From Bacteroidota bacterium (GTDB taxonomy: Bacteria > Bacteroidota > Rhodothermia > Rhodothermales > Bin80), in assembly GCA_028873925.1 (NCBI GenBank), contig JAPPNA010000184.1:1-58161 (forward strand): 58,161 nucleotides of DNA, in the 5' to 3' direction. The notes beneath the pieces are model-generated. The model was not told the origin of the DNA. It worked only from the letters and a program-made list of their open reading frames with translations, and did no database searches. A program made the translations under genes and the position numbers. This document shows, piece by piece, positions 28,881 through 36,620 of the stretch. How positions within the stretch are numbered: the first letter of the stretch is position 1; each line of letters opens with the position of its first letter.

Positions 28881-30173
28881 TCAGAATCCGAATATGCGGG
28901 GAATCACCAAGGTGATGTCCGGGATGAATGTGATCAGCAGCAGGGCAACCAGCATTGCGATGTAGAGGGGGGCCAGGGGCCGGATAATGTCCTGCACCGA
29001 CACCTTGGCAATGCCCGCACCGGCAAACAGCACGGTACCAACCGGCGGCGTACACAGGCCGATACACAGATTGGCCACCATCAGAATTCCAAAATGTAGC
29101 GGATCCACCCCCATACCGACCACAATCGGCAGGAATATGGGCGTGAATATCAGAATCGCCGGAGTCATGTCCATGAATGTGCCGACCATCAGCAGAATAG
29201 CGTTGATTATCAGCAGCACGACGATCCTGTTATCGCTTAGGGCCACCAGCGTACCCGCGATATTCTGCGGAATATCCTCAAAGGACAACACCCAGGACAG
29301 TGCCAGCGAGGTGCCGATAAGCAGCATGACCACGGCGGTCGTGGTGACACTGTTCAGCAGCACCTCCCGGAGACCGGCCAGGTTCACTTCGCGGTACAGC
29401 AGCACCAACACCAGCGCGTACAGCACGGCAATGGCGGCAGCTTCCGTAGCCGTAAAGATGCCCGCCACAATTCCCCCGATCACCACCACAATCAGGGTCA
29501 GACTGGGCAGCGCACGCATCATTGCCCGAAACACCTCAGGCAGCCGAACCCACTCCCCCTTGCCGTACCCTTTCCGGTGGGCCACAAAGGCCGTTACGGC
29601 CATCAGCAGACCGCCGATCAGAATGCCCGGCAGGTATCCGGCAATAAAGAGCGCGGCCACGGAAACCGTCCCGCTGGCCAGTGAAAAGACTATGAGCACA
29701 TTACTGGGAGGGATCAATAGGCCGGTCGTAGCCGACGATACATTTACGGCAGTGCTGAAGCCCGGCGCATAGCCGCCATCCACCATTTTGGGATGCATCA
29801 CGGTCCCGATGGCGGCGGCCGCCGCAATGCCCGACCCCGAAATCGCCCCAAACAGCATACAGGCAATGATGTTTACCAGGGCCAGTCCGCCCGGCAGCGC
29901 ACCAATCAGCGCGCGGGCAAAGGCGATCAGGCGGCGGGCAATGCCCCCTTTGCCCATCAGATTCCCAGCCAGAATGAAGAAGGGTATCGCCAGCAGCGTA
30001 AAGCTGTCCAGTCCGGTGGCTATACGCTGCGCGGTAGTACTGGCCGCCGGCACGAAGTCTACGGCCACCAGCATGGTCAGCAGCGTGGCCATCCCCAGAC
30101 AATAGGCCACCGGCACATCCATCAGCAGCAGAATTACAAAGCTCACCACCAGGATCAGCACCGCAGCGCCCAT
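28881..30173 (-). CDS. dctM: TRAP transporter large permease (DctM type)
   Basis: 430 residues and about twelve hydrophobic segments; the large subunit of a tripartite ATP-independent periplasmic transporter, which moves organic acids using the sodium gradient. Family features include IPFFILAGNLMGKGGIARRL and the C-terminal TPPVGTVLFAGAGIAKVS. With the solute-binding protein and small subunit upstream, it probably imports unsaturated uronate monomers or oligomers made by the lyases. 24 bases separate it from dctQ. Confidence 0.95.
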   Translation of the reverse strand: MGAAVLILVVSFVILLLMDVPVAYCLGMATLLTMLVAVDFVPAASTTAQRIATGLDSFTLLAIPFFILAGNLMGKGGIARRLIAFARALIGALPGGLALVNIIACMLFGAISGSGIAAAAAIGTVMHPKMVDGGYAPGFSTAVNVSSATTGLLIPPSNVLIVFSLASGTVSVAALFIAGYLPGILIGGLLMAVTAFVAHRKGYGKGEWVRLPEVFRAMMRALPSLTLIVVVIGGIVAGIFTATEAAAIAVLYALVLVLLYREVNLAGLREVLLNSVTTTAVVMLLIGTSLALSWVLSFEDIPQNIAGTLVALSDNRIVVLLIINAILLMVGTFMDMTPAILIFTPIFLPIVVGMGVDPLHFGILMVANLCIGLCTPPVGTVLFAGAGIAKVSVQDIIRPLAPLYIAMLVALLLITFIPDITLVIPRIFGF

Positions 30174-30197
30174 ATTTTCAGTCTCTTTTGATTTGCC

Positions 30198-30683
30198 TCA
30201 ATTGGGGGAAGCCGCCTTGGGAGTTGCATTCCGCAGCTCAAGCATGGCTATGACACTGTAATGGGTCATCAGCAGCCCGCTTATTGGGAGCACCAGGTAT
30301 ACATACCCTATGGGCACCTGGAATGCCGCCGACAGCTGGTTCAGATCCAGAGTCACATACACCAGCCAACTTCCGCCAAAAACCAGTGCTACGAGCGCGA
30401 AGAGGATCACCACCAGATAGGCCGCAAAACGCATCTGCCTCCTCCGCTGCGGGCCCATCTGTCTGACGAGAATATCAATGCCCAGGTGCGCCCGTACCCG
30501 GAGCGCGTAGGCTGCACCCAGAAGACTGATCCAGATCAGCAGATATGTGGCCAGTTCCTCGGTATAGGAGCTGGGGCTGTTGAGCAGATAGCGCGTAATG
30601 ACTTGCCAGGACACGGTGATCACCATAGCAATCATGAGTGCGATCAGGATGGCAGCCAGACTTCGGTCAATGGTACGCGTCAT
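30198..30683 (-). CDS. dctQ: TRAP transporter small permease (DctQ type)
   Basis: 161 residues with four membrane helices, including SLAAILIALMIAMVITVSWQVITRYLL at the N-terminus and PSSYTEELATYLLIWISLLGAAYALR, a typical DctQ signature (E-x2-RxxL-like region). It forms the membrane unit together with DctM. Six bases separate its start from the end of the binding-protein gene. Confidence 0.93.
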   Translation of the reverse strand: MTRTIDRSLAAILIALMIAMVITVSWQVITRYLLNSPSSYTEELATYLLIWISLLGAAYALRVRAHLGIDILVRQMGPQRRRQMRFAAYLVVILFALVALVFGGSWLVYVTLDLNQLSAAFQVPIGYVYLVLPISGLLMTHYSVIAMLELRNATPKAASPN

Positions 30684-30689
30684 GGTCAG

Positions 30690-31715
30690 CTACTCTGCGC
30701 CGGATAGCTGAAGGCCCCTGATCCGCTCAGCCCATTGCCCCAGATAGGATCCTTCCAATGAGCTGTACAAGGGCATTACCGCCTCCTGAAACGGCCGTTT
30801 GTCGGGGCGGATAACGGTCACCCCGGCCTGCTGCACGGCTTCAAGAGCGGCTGCGGTCGCCTCCTTCCAAAGCTGCCGCTGGTAGTCCATCGATTCTTCC
30901 ACCGCCTGGTTGAGCCAGCTCTTCTGCTGCTCGGACAGCTTGTTCCAGGTGTGCGTGCCGATCAGCAGTACATCCGGCGGTGCTGCATGCTCATCGAGTG
31001 TATAGTATCGGGCCTGCTCAAAGTGCTTGGACCCGTAGAAATTGGGTGGATTGTTTTCCGCACCATCCACCACACCCTGCTGCAGCGCCGTATACAGCTC
31101 TCCATAGGCCATGGGGGTTGCATTTGCCCCCAGCATATTGATGGTTTGTATAGACAGATTACTGCGCATAACGCGGATCTTGAGGCCCGCCAGGTCGTCC
31201 GGCGTTTCAACTTTGCGATCATGTATATAGAAGCTGCGGAAGCCGGCATCGTAGTAGCACAGACCGCGTATCCGGTAGGGCTCGCCCTGCAGCAGTATTT
31301 CCCGGCCCACCTCGCCCTGAAGCACCCGCCACAGATGATCCGCATCCTCAAAAAGGTAGGGCAGACTGTACACCCCCATCGCCGGCACAAAATTCTCAAT
31401 TACACTGGAAGCGGTCTTAGCCATATCCAATGTTCCCAACTGCAGCAGTTCCAAGGACTCACGCTCGTTGCCCAGCTGTCCGCTGGGATAGATCTTGACC
31501 TGCAAGGTCTGGCCGGAAAGCTCGGCGAGGCGGTGTCCCATATAGGCCATGCCCTGATGTACCGGATGCGTGGCATCAAGAATATGTGCCAGTCGCAACT
31601 CTACTGGCTCAGCCGCCGGCCCGCAGCCGGCCGCCACCAGCACCGCAAGCAGGGCCACCCGGATCCTGACCGAAGTCGGGATCCCCGTTTTGGCCTGCCG
31701 GGGGCAACTGTGCAT
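30690..31715 (-). CDS. dctP: TRAP transporter solute-binding lipoprotein (DctP type)
   Basis: Periplasmic binding subunit of the TRAP system. From the ATG at 31715 it is ~341 residues. The longer open frame to 31802 would run into the upstream reductase gene and lacks a signal. A signal peptide with a lipobox (VLVAAGC) follows, so it is probably a lipoprotein. DctP features: ELRLAHILDATHPVHQGM, SLPYLFEDADHLWRVLQGEVG, and GLKIRVMRSNLSIQTINMLGANATPMAYGELYTALQQGVVDGAENNP, whose arginine binds carboxylates. Ligand inferred to be unsaturated uronate or its open-chain keto acid. Confidence 0.93.
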   Translation of the reverse strand: MHSCPRQAKTGIPTSVRIRVALLAVLVAAGCGPAAEPVELRLAHILDATHPVHQGMAYMGHRLAELSGQTLQVKIYPSGQLGNERESLELLQLGTLDMAKTASSVIENFVPAMGVYSLPYLFEDADHLWRVLQGEVGREILLQGEPYRIRGLCYYDAGFRSFYIHDRKVETPDDLAGLKIRVMRSNLSIQTINMLGANATPMAYGELYTALQQGVVDGAENNPPNFYGSKHFEQARYYTLDEHAAPPDVLLIGTHTWNKLSEQQKSWLNQAVEESMDYQRQLWKEATAAALEAVQQAGVTVIRPDKRPFQEAVMPLYSSLEGSYLGQWAERIRGLQLSGAE

Positions 31716-31740
31716 GACTTCTGACCGACCGACGAAGCGC

Positions 31741-32499
31741 TTAAATGAAGTACAGCCCTCCATTAACCTCGACTGACTCACCGTTGATATAGGCGGCCGC
31801 ATCGGAGGCCAGGAATACTACCACCCTAGCCACATCTTCCGATTCCCCTTCACGACCCACTGCAGTCTTGCCTGCCACCATTTTGCGGACGGCATCCGGG
31901 GTAAAGGTGTCATGGAAGGTGGTATTGATCAGACCTGGAGACACACAGTTAACACGGATCCTGCGTTCGGCCAGCTCTTTGGCCATGCCGCGCGTCATCG
32001 TCAGCACACCGCCCTTAGCGGTCGCATAGGCCACCGATCCGCCTCCGCCTCCGTCCCGGGCCGCCAGCGATCCCACATTTACGATGGACCCGCCCTTCCG
32101 CATGTGCGGCAGAGCGGCCCGTGTTACCAGGAATACGCTCTTGAGATTGACATCCATCACGGCATCCCAGAAGGACTCATCCATCTCATCCAGCCGCTTG
32201 CGAGCCAGCAGTCCGCCGGCGTTGTTGACCAGGATGTCCAGCTTTCCACCGCGTGTGCTGATGCCCTCCTGGAACAGCCGCTCCACTTCCTGAGGCCGCG
32301 TTACGTCCGCCTGTACGGCAGCCGCGTTCCCGCCGCCCTTGTTGATGGCTGCAACCGTATCCTCAGCTGCGTCCCGGCTTGCGTGGTAATTGACAATCAC
32401 GGTGGCTCCCGCCTCACCCAGACCCAAACAGATCGCTCTTCCAATATCTCGACCGCCACCCGTCACCAGGGCCACGCGACCGCTCAAGTCAATGTGCAT
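31741..32499 (-). CDS. SDR-family NAD(P)H oxidoreductase, probable DEH reductase
   Basis: 252 residues. Rossmann cofactor motif GGGRDIG (~14-20), NNAGG (~90), a catalytic Ser in NVGSLAA (~141) and the YATAK Tyr-Lys pair (~156-160). In alginate pathways, an SDR reduces 4-deoxy-L-erythro-5-hexoseulose uronate (DEH) to 2-keto-3-deoxygluconate. This position, between a PL17 exolyase and a uronate TRAP transporter, fits that role, but 3-oxoacyl-ACP reductase-like folds are widespread, so the specific reaction is inference. No KDG kinase or KDPG aldolase is in the window. Confidence 0.85.
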   Translation of the reverse strand: MHIDLSGRVALVTGGGRDIGRAICLGLGEAGATVIVNYHASRDAAEDTVAAINKGGGNAAAVQADVTRPQEVERLFQEGISTRGGKLDILVNNAGGLLARKRLDEMDESFWDAVMDVNLKSVFLVTRAALPHMRKGGSIVNVGSLAARDGGGGGSVAYATAKGGVLTMTRGMAKELAERRIRVNCVSPGLINTTFHDTFTPDAVRKMVAGKTAVGREGESEDVARVVVFLASDAAAYINGESVEVNGGLYFI

Positions 32500-32561
32500 A
32501 CAGATTCCCGATTATTGTAACCATGATTCGTTATCCGCCCGATATTCGGGCCAAGACTGAT

Positions 32562-34787
32562 TTAGTGCGTGCCGATGTCCACATGGTGGGTTCCGGTCCA
32601 GGAATACACCTGTTCGCCCAGGGCTACGCTGTGGACAGCGCCTTCTTCCGCGGGCCCGTTGGCGACCATAATGCGCCAGAAAAAGCCCTCCCGCCCGAAC
32701 ACTTCCACGACGCTCGCTTCGGATGAATGGCCTACCACACGGATATCGGTGATACCGGGGCGGGCCTGATCAGAACGCTCCTGAGCCTCATTGAAGTATC
32801 CGTGCGGCTGGATCACCGAGGCAAACAGATGATCGGAAGCCTGGCGGCGGATCATCAGCACCGGATCGGACTTCAAGTTGAAATTCGGATCATGGGCCCC
32901 GGTTCGACCCAGCAGGATTTGCGATTCCGGATGCGGTGCGGTTATGACCGAATAGTAGCGGTGACCATCAAGCCAGGTGAAGCGGATCGTAGAGTCCGAT
33001 GTGGCGCTCGCAGTGTACCAAATGTGCTGGTACCCGTGAGCCTCACCCAGGGGCTGCAGGTGGTCCGTGCGGGTATTGAATGTCAGATTGGAGACGATAT
33101 TCTGCCCTGAATAGTGCAGCGGATAGTCGTACTGATGCAGTTCGGCGCTGGACAGGCGGTAAAGGTCCACCACTACCGGATACTGCAGGCGGTCATCTTC
33201 CATCAGCAGCATGGTGCGCTGCATGCCGACCCCTTCGTAGTATGTGTCGGCACGGGCACTCATGATTTGGGCGGATGCGTTTGCCGCATCAAAGAAGTGC
33301 CGCTCGCCCCAGGTGGCTTCGGCCGCATCTTCGTCAAAGCCGTTCTGCGTCCTCTGATCGACTACCACGGTGTTATGCGCTATAGTCTGCATGGCATAGG
33401 AGTCATTTTCCGGCAGATAGCGACCGCCGAATTTGGGCTCTATGTTGATCCACCGTCCAAATCCGTAGTCACGTATAACCTGCCGACCCTGATCGTAGAA
33501 GATGAAGTGCAGCTTATCAAAATGTCCGTGACCGCCCCCGTGCACGCCGTATTTCATCAGCAGCAGGGATTGATTTTCACCCTCTCCGGTCCGCAGAATA
33601 CCCAGCCCCCCGCGTAATCCGTCATGGCCATCACGAAACTCCACTGAAGACCAGTTCATCGATGGCTCATGTCCGTGGGCCGCGTAGTTGCGTGCCAGCG
33701 TCAGTCCGGCACCGCTTAGAATCACGCGCCCCTGGAATCTCGTTACTCCCAGCAGATCGTCATCTGCACCATAGCGCTCGTAGGTCAGCGCGTTGGCCAG
33801 TACCACCTCCGGTGCGGCTACATCCATCGTCAGCGACGCATCATTAATCGGCGGAAAGATGCCGTTGGGGAAGGCGGTTTCCACGGCCGCATAGTAGGCT
33901 TTCCGCAGGATCTGGTCCCGATAATCGTAGATACCGACCTCGGGCTGCATCCGATGAATCGCTTCCGCAAAATAGAAGAAGGGCATCAGCGCATACCGGA
34001 TGTAGTACGGCCCTTCCATGTAGTATCCGTCCGGTGAAAACAGCAGGTCCAGTTGGGCCAGGAATCCGCCGTTGCCATCGAGTTGGGAGCCATGGAGAGC
34101 TTTTTCCACCAGGGAAAGATCCCCCATTACGTAGGCGATCATACCCACCGCGGCCACGGCCCAGGTGCCGTGATTGTGAATGCGGTCAAATTCGGTCTGA
34201 TTGCGAATATGGAACCAGTCGGCCATGGGGCGGAATATGTTCGCCTCAAACCGTGCCCGTTCGTCTTCAGACAGCCATTCGTACACGCAGTCGTAGGCAA
34301 TACTGGTATGCACCAGCCAGACTTCCTCATTGAGCGTCTGGTGGAAAAGTTTGCCCGGTTTCTGGTGATGCGCCAGCGGATGTGGACCCAGCGTCGGATA
34401 CAGGTCGGCATAGGCATTGAGCATATCCCGCACGAACGCCGCGTATTTGTCCTGACCGGTTATGCTGAAGAGCAGCCCGGCGAGCCGCATTTCGCGGTAA
34501 TTCTGCTTATGGCGTTCATGCTCATAGCCGCCTGCTTCGCCCGGGTTCGGCACTTCCATCGGTTTAGCCATGGCAGCCTCAAGGGTGGATTCGGCCTGGG
34601 CAATGGATGCATCCATCAGCGGATAATGGCCGCGTGCCGCCTGAATGGCCTGTGCCTCGCTTTTGGAAAGGAATAGTCCGGCGTGTTGCGCTTCGGTAGC
34701 AACGGGTGCCGCGCACATGAGCAGGATCAGCAGCAGCCAGCGCCGCAGGACCTGCCAGTGGCCTTGAAGTGTGACCGCTCTGTCCAT
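32562..34787 (-). CDS. PL17 exo-oligoalginate lyase
   Basis: About 741 residues from the ATG at 34787 (MDRAVTLQGHWQVLRRWLLL...), which gives a signal peptide; the upstream GTG would lie within the promoter. The catalytic set of PL17 (Alg17C-type) is in place: NHGTWAVAA (Asn-His ~205), MEGPYYIRYAL (Tyr ~258) and GGGHGHFDKLHF (His ~420), with a conserved DSYAMQTIAHNTVVVD stretch. These enzymes degrade oligo-alginate from the end, releasing unsaturated monomer, and sit in the periplasm or outer membrane. First gene of the minus-strand unit; a 62-base gap with a GCCCGA-TAT-TCGGGC hairpin separates it from the reductase gene. No C-terminal sorting domain, unlike the plus-strand lyases. Confidence 0.95.
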   Translation of the reverse strand: MDRAVTLQGHWQVLRRWLLLILLMCAAPVATEAQHAGLFLSKSEAQAIQAARGHYPLMDASIAQAESTLEAAMAKPMEVPNPGEAGGYEHERHKQNYREMRLAGLLFSITGQDKYAAFVRDMLNAYADLYPTLGPHPLAHHQKPGKLFHQTLNEEVWLVHTSIAYDCVYEWLSEDERARFEANIFRPMADWFHIRNQTEFDRIHNHGTWAVAAVGMIAYVMGDLSLVEKALHGSQLDGNGGFLAQLDLLFSPDGYYMEGPYYIRYALMPFFYFAEAIHRMQPEVGIYDYRDQILRKAYYAAVETAFPNGIFPPINDASLTMDVAAPEVVLANALTYERYGADDDLLGVTRFQGRVILSGAGLTLARNYAAHGHEPSMNWSSVEFRDGHDGLRGGLGILRTGEGENQSLLLMKYGVHGGGHGHFDKLHFIFYDQGRQVIRDYGFGRWINIEPKFGGRYLPENDSYAMQTIAHNTVVVDQRTQNGFDEDAAEATWGERHFFDAANASAQIMSARADTYYEGVGMQRTMLLMEDDRLQYPVVVDLYRLSSAELHQYDYPLHYSGQNIVSNLTFNTRTDHLQPLGEAHGYQHIWYTASATSDSTIRFTWLDGHRYYSVITAPHPESQILLGRTGAHDPNFNLKSDPVLMIRRQASDHLFASVIQPHGYFNEAQERSDQARPGITDIRVVGHSSEASVVEVFGREGFFWRIMVANGPAEEGAVHSVALGEQVYSWTGTHHVDIGTH

Positions 34788-34799
34788 GCGCTCAATATA

Positions 34800-34829
34800 C
34801 AAATTTATCACACATCATACAACTGCAAG
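34800..34829 (-). promoter_or_regulatory. Bacteroidota-type promoter for the PL17-TRAP-GntR unit
   Basis: Read on the minus strand: CTTG (34829-34826), 18 bases, then TAAATTTG (34807-34800), a full match to TAnnTTTG. The ATG is only 12 bases beyond, so the leader is very short. Third member of the promoter set shared by the three alginate transcription units. Confidence 0.6.
34807..34822 (-). promoter_or_regulatory. Candidate GntR operator, unit 3
   Basis: The minus strand reads TTGTATGATGTGTGAT between the -33 and -7 boxes; the opposite strand contains ACATCATAC, the core also found at 20282-20290. The left arm TTGTAT is intact, the right arm is degenerate. The position, between the boxes, suits repression. 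Confidence 0.45.
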
Positions 34830-35158
34830 GCAGGTCCGGGCGGTCTCAACCCGGTGGTCACAGAGGATGGGCAACCCAGGTTATATCTGCCCTCACGCGG
34901 CATTCCGGTGGGTGGACTCACCTTCGGGCATGTGTGGATGAACCCCAATGGACCGGCATGACGGGCATTACCCGAAGGTATGCCTCCTGACCATGAACGG
35001 GGATTCAAGCACGCGCTTCTGCCCTACGCGAAGAAACCTTCCCTCCGAATAAAGGCGTGCGGCATTTCTCCGTTTGCTGCTGATCCCCGGACCCTTCGCG
35101 ACATTGTCAGGTATAGGGCTGTCCATGAGACAATTGCCTTGCCAAATCGCCGCATACG
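34830..35158. other. Intergenic stretch with 9-bp inverted repeat
   Basis: No gene recognised between the alginate promoter and the BREX leader. ACCTTCGGG at 34920-34928 and CCCGAAGGT at 34971-34979 form a perfect inverted repeat with a 42-base spacer. It could be the relic of a small element or an attachment-like site at the left edge of the BREX island. An open frame (plus 34980-35282) has no recognisable domain. Confidence 0.45.
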
Positions 35159-35190
35159 GGCTGGCTTTATCGTACTGAGAGTCGCCAGCC
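35159..35190 (+). promoter_or_regulatory. Hairpin in the BREX leader
   Basis: GGCTGGC (35159-35165) pairs perfectly with GCCAGCC (35184-35190) across an 18-base loop, about 20 bases before the leader ORF. No T-run follows, so it is not a simple terminator. It may affect ribosome loading or RNA stability. Confidence 0.4.
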
Positions 35191-35209
35191 TCAAACATAG
35201 GAGGCCTGT

Positions 35210-35242
35210 ATGGTCCACAAATTCTGGGAGATTGACCACTGA
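35210..35242 (+). CDS. Ten-residue leader ORF upstream of the BREX operon
   Basis: ATG at 35210 opens a frame reading MVHKFWEIDH and stops at 35240-35242, five bases before the first BREX gene. It carries a perfect AGGAGG (35199-35204) with five-base spacing, the best ribosome site I noticed in the window, whereas the BREX gene start itself has only a weak one. This suggests translational coupling: ribosomes enter at the leader and restart at 35248. It could also be chance. The peptide has no rare-amino-acid run typical of attenuators. Confidence 0.4.
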   Translation: MVHKFWEIDH

Positions 35243-35247
35243 CGGGT

Positions 35248-36081
35248 ATGCCATTAGGAACACAACCGGATTACGATTTTGAAACTGGCATTTCCGAGCT
35301 GACACCGCGTCAAGCGACGGTTTGGGGGTTTCATTCCGGCAGGGGTAGTACGCTATTGAGCCGCACCATTATGCTGCAGGATCTGTCCAAATTGATGATG
35401 GCGATCCCTCCGGGTTCTGAGACGGCCGTATACGCGAATGCGATCGTGGATGAGAACTGCCTTGGAAAGCCGACTGTTACGACGCGGGGAAAGTCCTTGG
35501 GGCACCTGAGGAAACTCTACGCTCTTGACGAATCGGTCCTATTTTTCAGAGTATTCCGCGATCTGTGGGATCGGGACCGGGCTGGCCGGCCGCTTCTGAC
35601 CGTACTGCTTGCCCTGACCCGAGACCCGCTGCTTCGCGCCAGTTTTTCCGCTGTGGCAAAGACTCCGATCGGCTCCGGTTTGAAGCAGGAGACATTCAGA
35701 TTCGCCATGTTAAATTCGGTGAGCCACCCAATATCAGCCATTTCTGCCGCCGCCTTGGTGGCGAGAGCCAGTTCATCCTGGGCGCAATCCGGCCATTTGT
35801 CCGATGCGAGAAGGAAGATTCGCCAGGTTGTGATGCCTACTCCCGCAGTTGCAACCTTTGCCCTCCTGATTGGATATGCGACGGGAGCGCGCGGAGCCTT
35901 GCTGCTTGAAACCCCTTGGGCCACAGTACTTGATGCCGACTGCGAAACCCTGATGGAGCTTGCGTCCGAAGCCCATCGCCAAGGTCTGCTCACCCTGATG
36001 TGCATGGGAGATGTAATTGATGTATCCTTTGCAAGTCTGCTCACGGAAACTGAGATCGAGCGTGTCGATGGCCTATATTGA
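35248..36081 (+). CDS. BREX operon first protein, BrxA-position (divergent)
   Basis: 277 residues, no signal peptide or catalytic motif. In type 1 BREX this place belongs to BrxA (DUF1819, ~200 residues, winged-helix DNA-binding). Here the protein is longer, and only a segment (NAIVDENCLGKPTVTTRGKSL, ~64-84) recalls the DUF1819 core 'IVEENxLxKxSxxT'. Other visible elements: LLSRTIMLQDLSKLM near the N-terminus, LFFRVFRDLWDRDRAGRPLL (~99-118), and LLTETEIE at the end. I call it BrxA-like by position and this weak motif only. It overlaps brxB by 14 bases. Confidence 0.6.
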   Translation: MPLGTQPDYDFETGISELTPRQATVWGFHSGRGSTLLSRTIMLQDLSKLMMAIPPGSETAVYANAIVDENCLGKPTVTTRGKSLGHLRKLYALDESVLFFRVFRDLWDRDRAGRPLLTVLLALTRDPLLRASFSAVAKTPIGSGLKQETFRFAMLNSVSHPISAISAAALVARASSSWAQSGHLSDARRKIRQVVMPTPAVATFALLIGYATGARGALLLETPWATVLDADCETLMELASEAHRQGLLTLMCMGDVIDVSFASLLTETEIERVDGLY

Positions 36082-36616
36082 CGATCTATCCAAGCGGTAT
36101 AGGCGCTACATCGCGCATCCCTGGAAGGCCAATCTTGCCGGAGCAGAGCGGACCGTTTTTGTGGTCTATGATAAGACCAAAGAGCGTCAACTGCGTGCAC
36201 GGATGGGTTTGTTTGAGCTTGCCACAAAGGAATGTGGCCATGGCTGGGCATTGTGCGACATCACCAGGTCATTTGGGCAGTGGATAGCCTCCCTGGAGTA
36301 CCGGGAGTCCTACTATGAGTCCCCGGAGGATTTACAGTTTCTGCTCAATAGCGAATTCCTGGAATTCTTGGCTCACCAGATCCGGCAGGTCCTCCGTTCT
36401 GCAGGTACCACCACGGCAGTGGGACTACTCGGCGTTGGATCCTTGTATGGATTCGTGCATGTTTCGCAGCTCCTTCAGCGAATCGATCATGAGATCAGCG
36501 GTAGGCTGGTCGTCTTCTTCCCGGGGACCTACGCCCGGAACAATTACCAGCTCTTGGATGCCAGGGATGGCTGGAACTACCTCGCCGTGCCCGTCACCAT
36601 GGAATCCCCCTCCTGA
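36068..36616 (+). CDS. brxB: BREX protein BrxB (DUF1788)
   Basis: 182 residues from ATG 36068 (MAYIDDLSKRYRRYI); upstream in-frame ATG codons lie inside the previous gene and are rejected. Family landmarks: HPWKANLAGAERTVFVVYD, GHGWALCDITRSFGQW, LLGVGSLYGFVHVS, and the near-invariant C-terminal RLVVFFPG-Y-NNYQLLDARDGWNYLAVPVT. BrxB is a small soluble core BREX component required for phage exclusion in type 1 systems; its biochemical job is not settled. It lies between the BrxA-position gene (overlapping) and brxC (four bases apart). Confidence 0.9.
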   Translation: MAYIDDLSKRYRRYIAHPWKANLAGAERTVFVVYDKTKERQLRARMGLFELATKECGHGWALCDITRSFGQWIASLEYRESYYESPEDLQFLLNSEFLEFLAHQIRQVLRSAGTTTAVGLLGVGSLYGFVHVSQLLQRIDHEISGRLVVFFPGTYARNNYQLLDARDGWNYLAVPVTMESPS

Positions 36617-36620
36617 CTGA

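Noticed and set aside
30261-30707. Plus-strand frames opposite the TRAP genes
   Set aside because: Shadows of the TRAP subunits on the other strand; no plausible start or domain.
31716-31802. Longer start for the TRAP binding protein
   Set aside because: It overlaps the reductase gene by 62 bases and adds a non-signal extension; ATG 31715 precedes a normal lipoprotein signal.
32500-32561. Terminator between the PL17 and reductase genes
   Set aside because: The GCCCGA/TCGGGC hairpin has no T-run on the minus strand, and the genes downstream lack another promoter.
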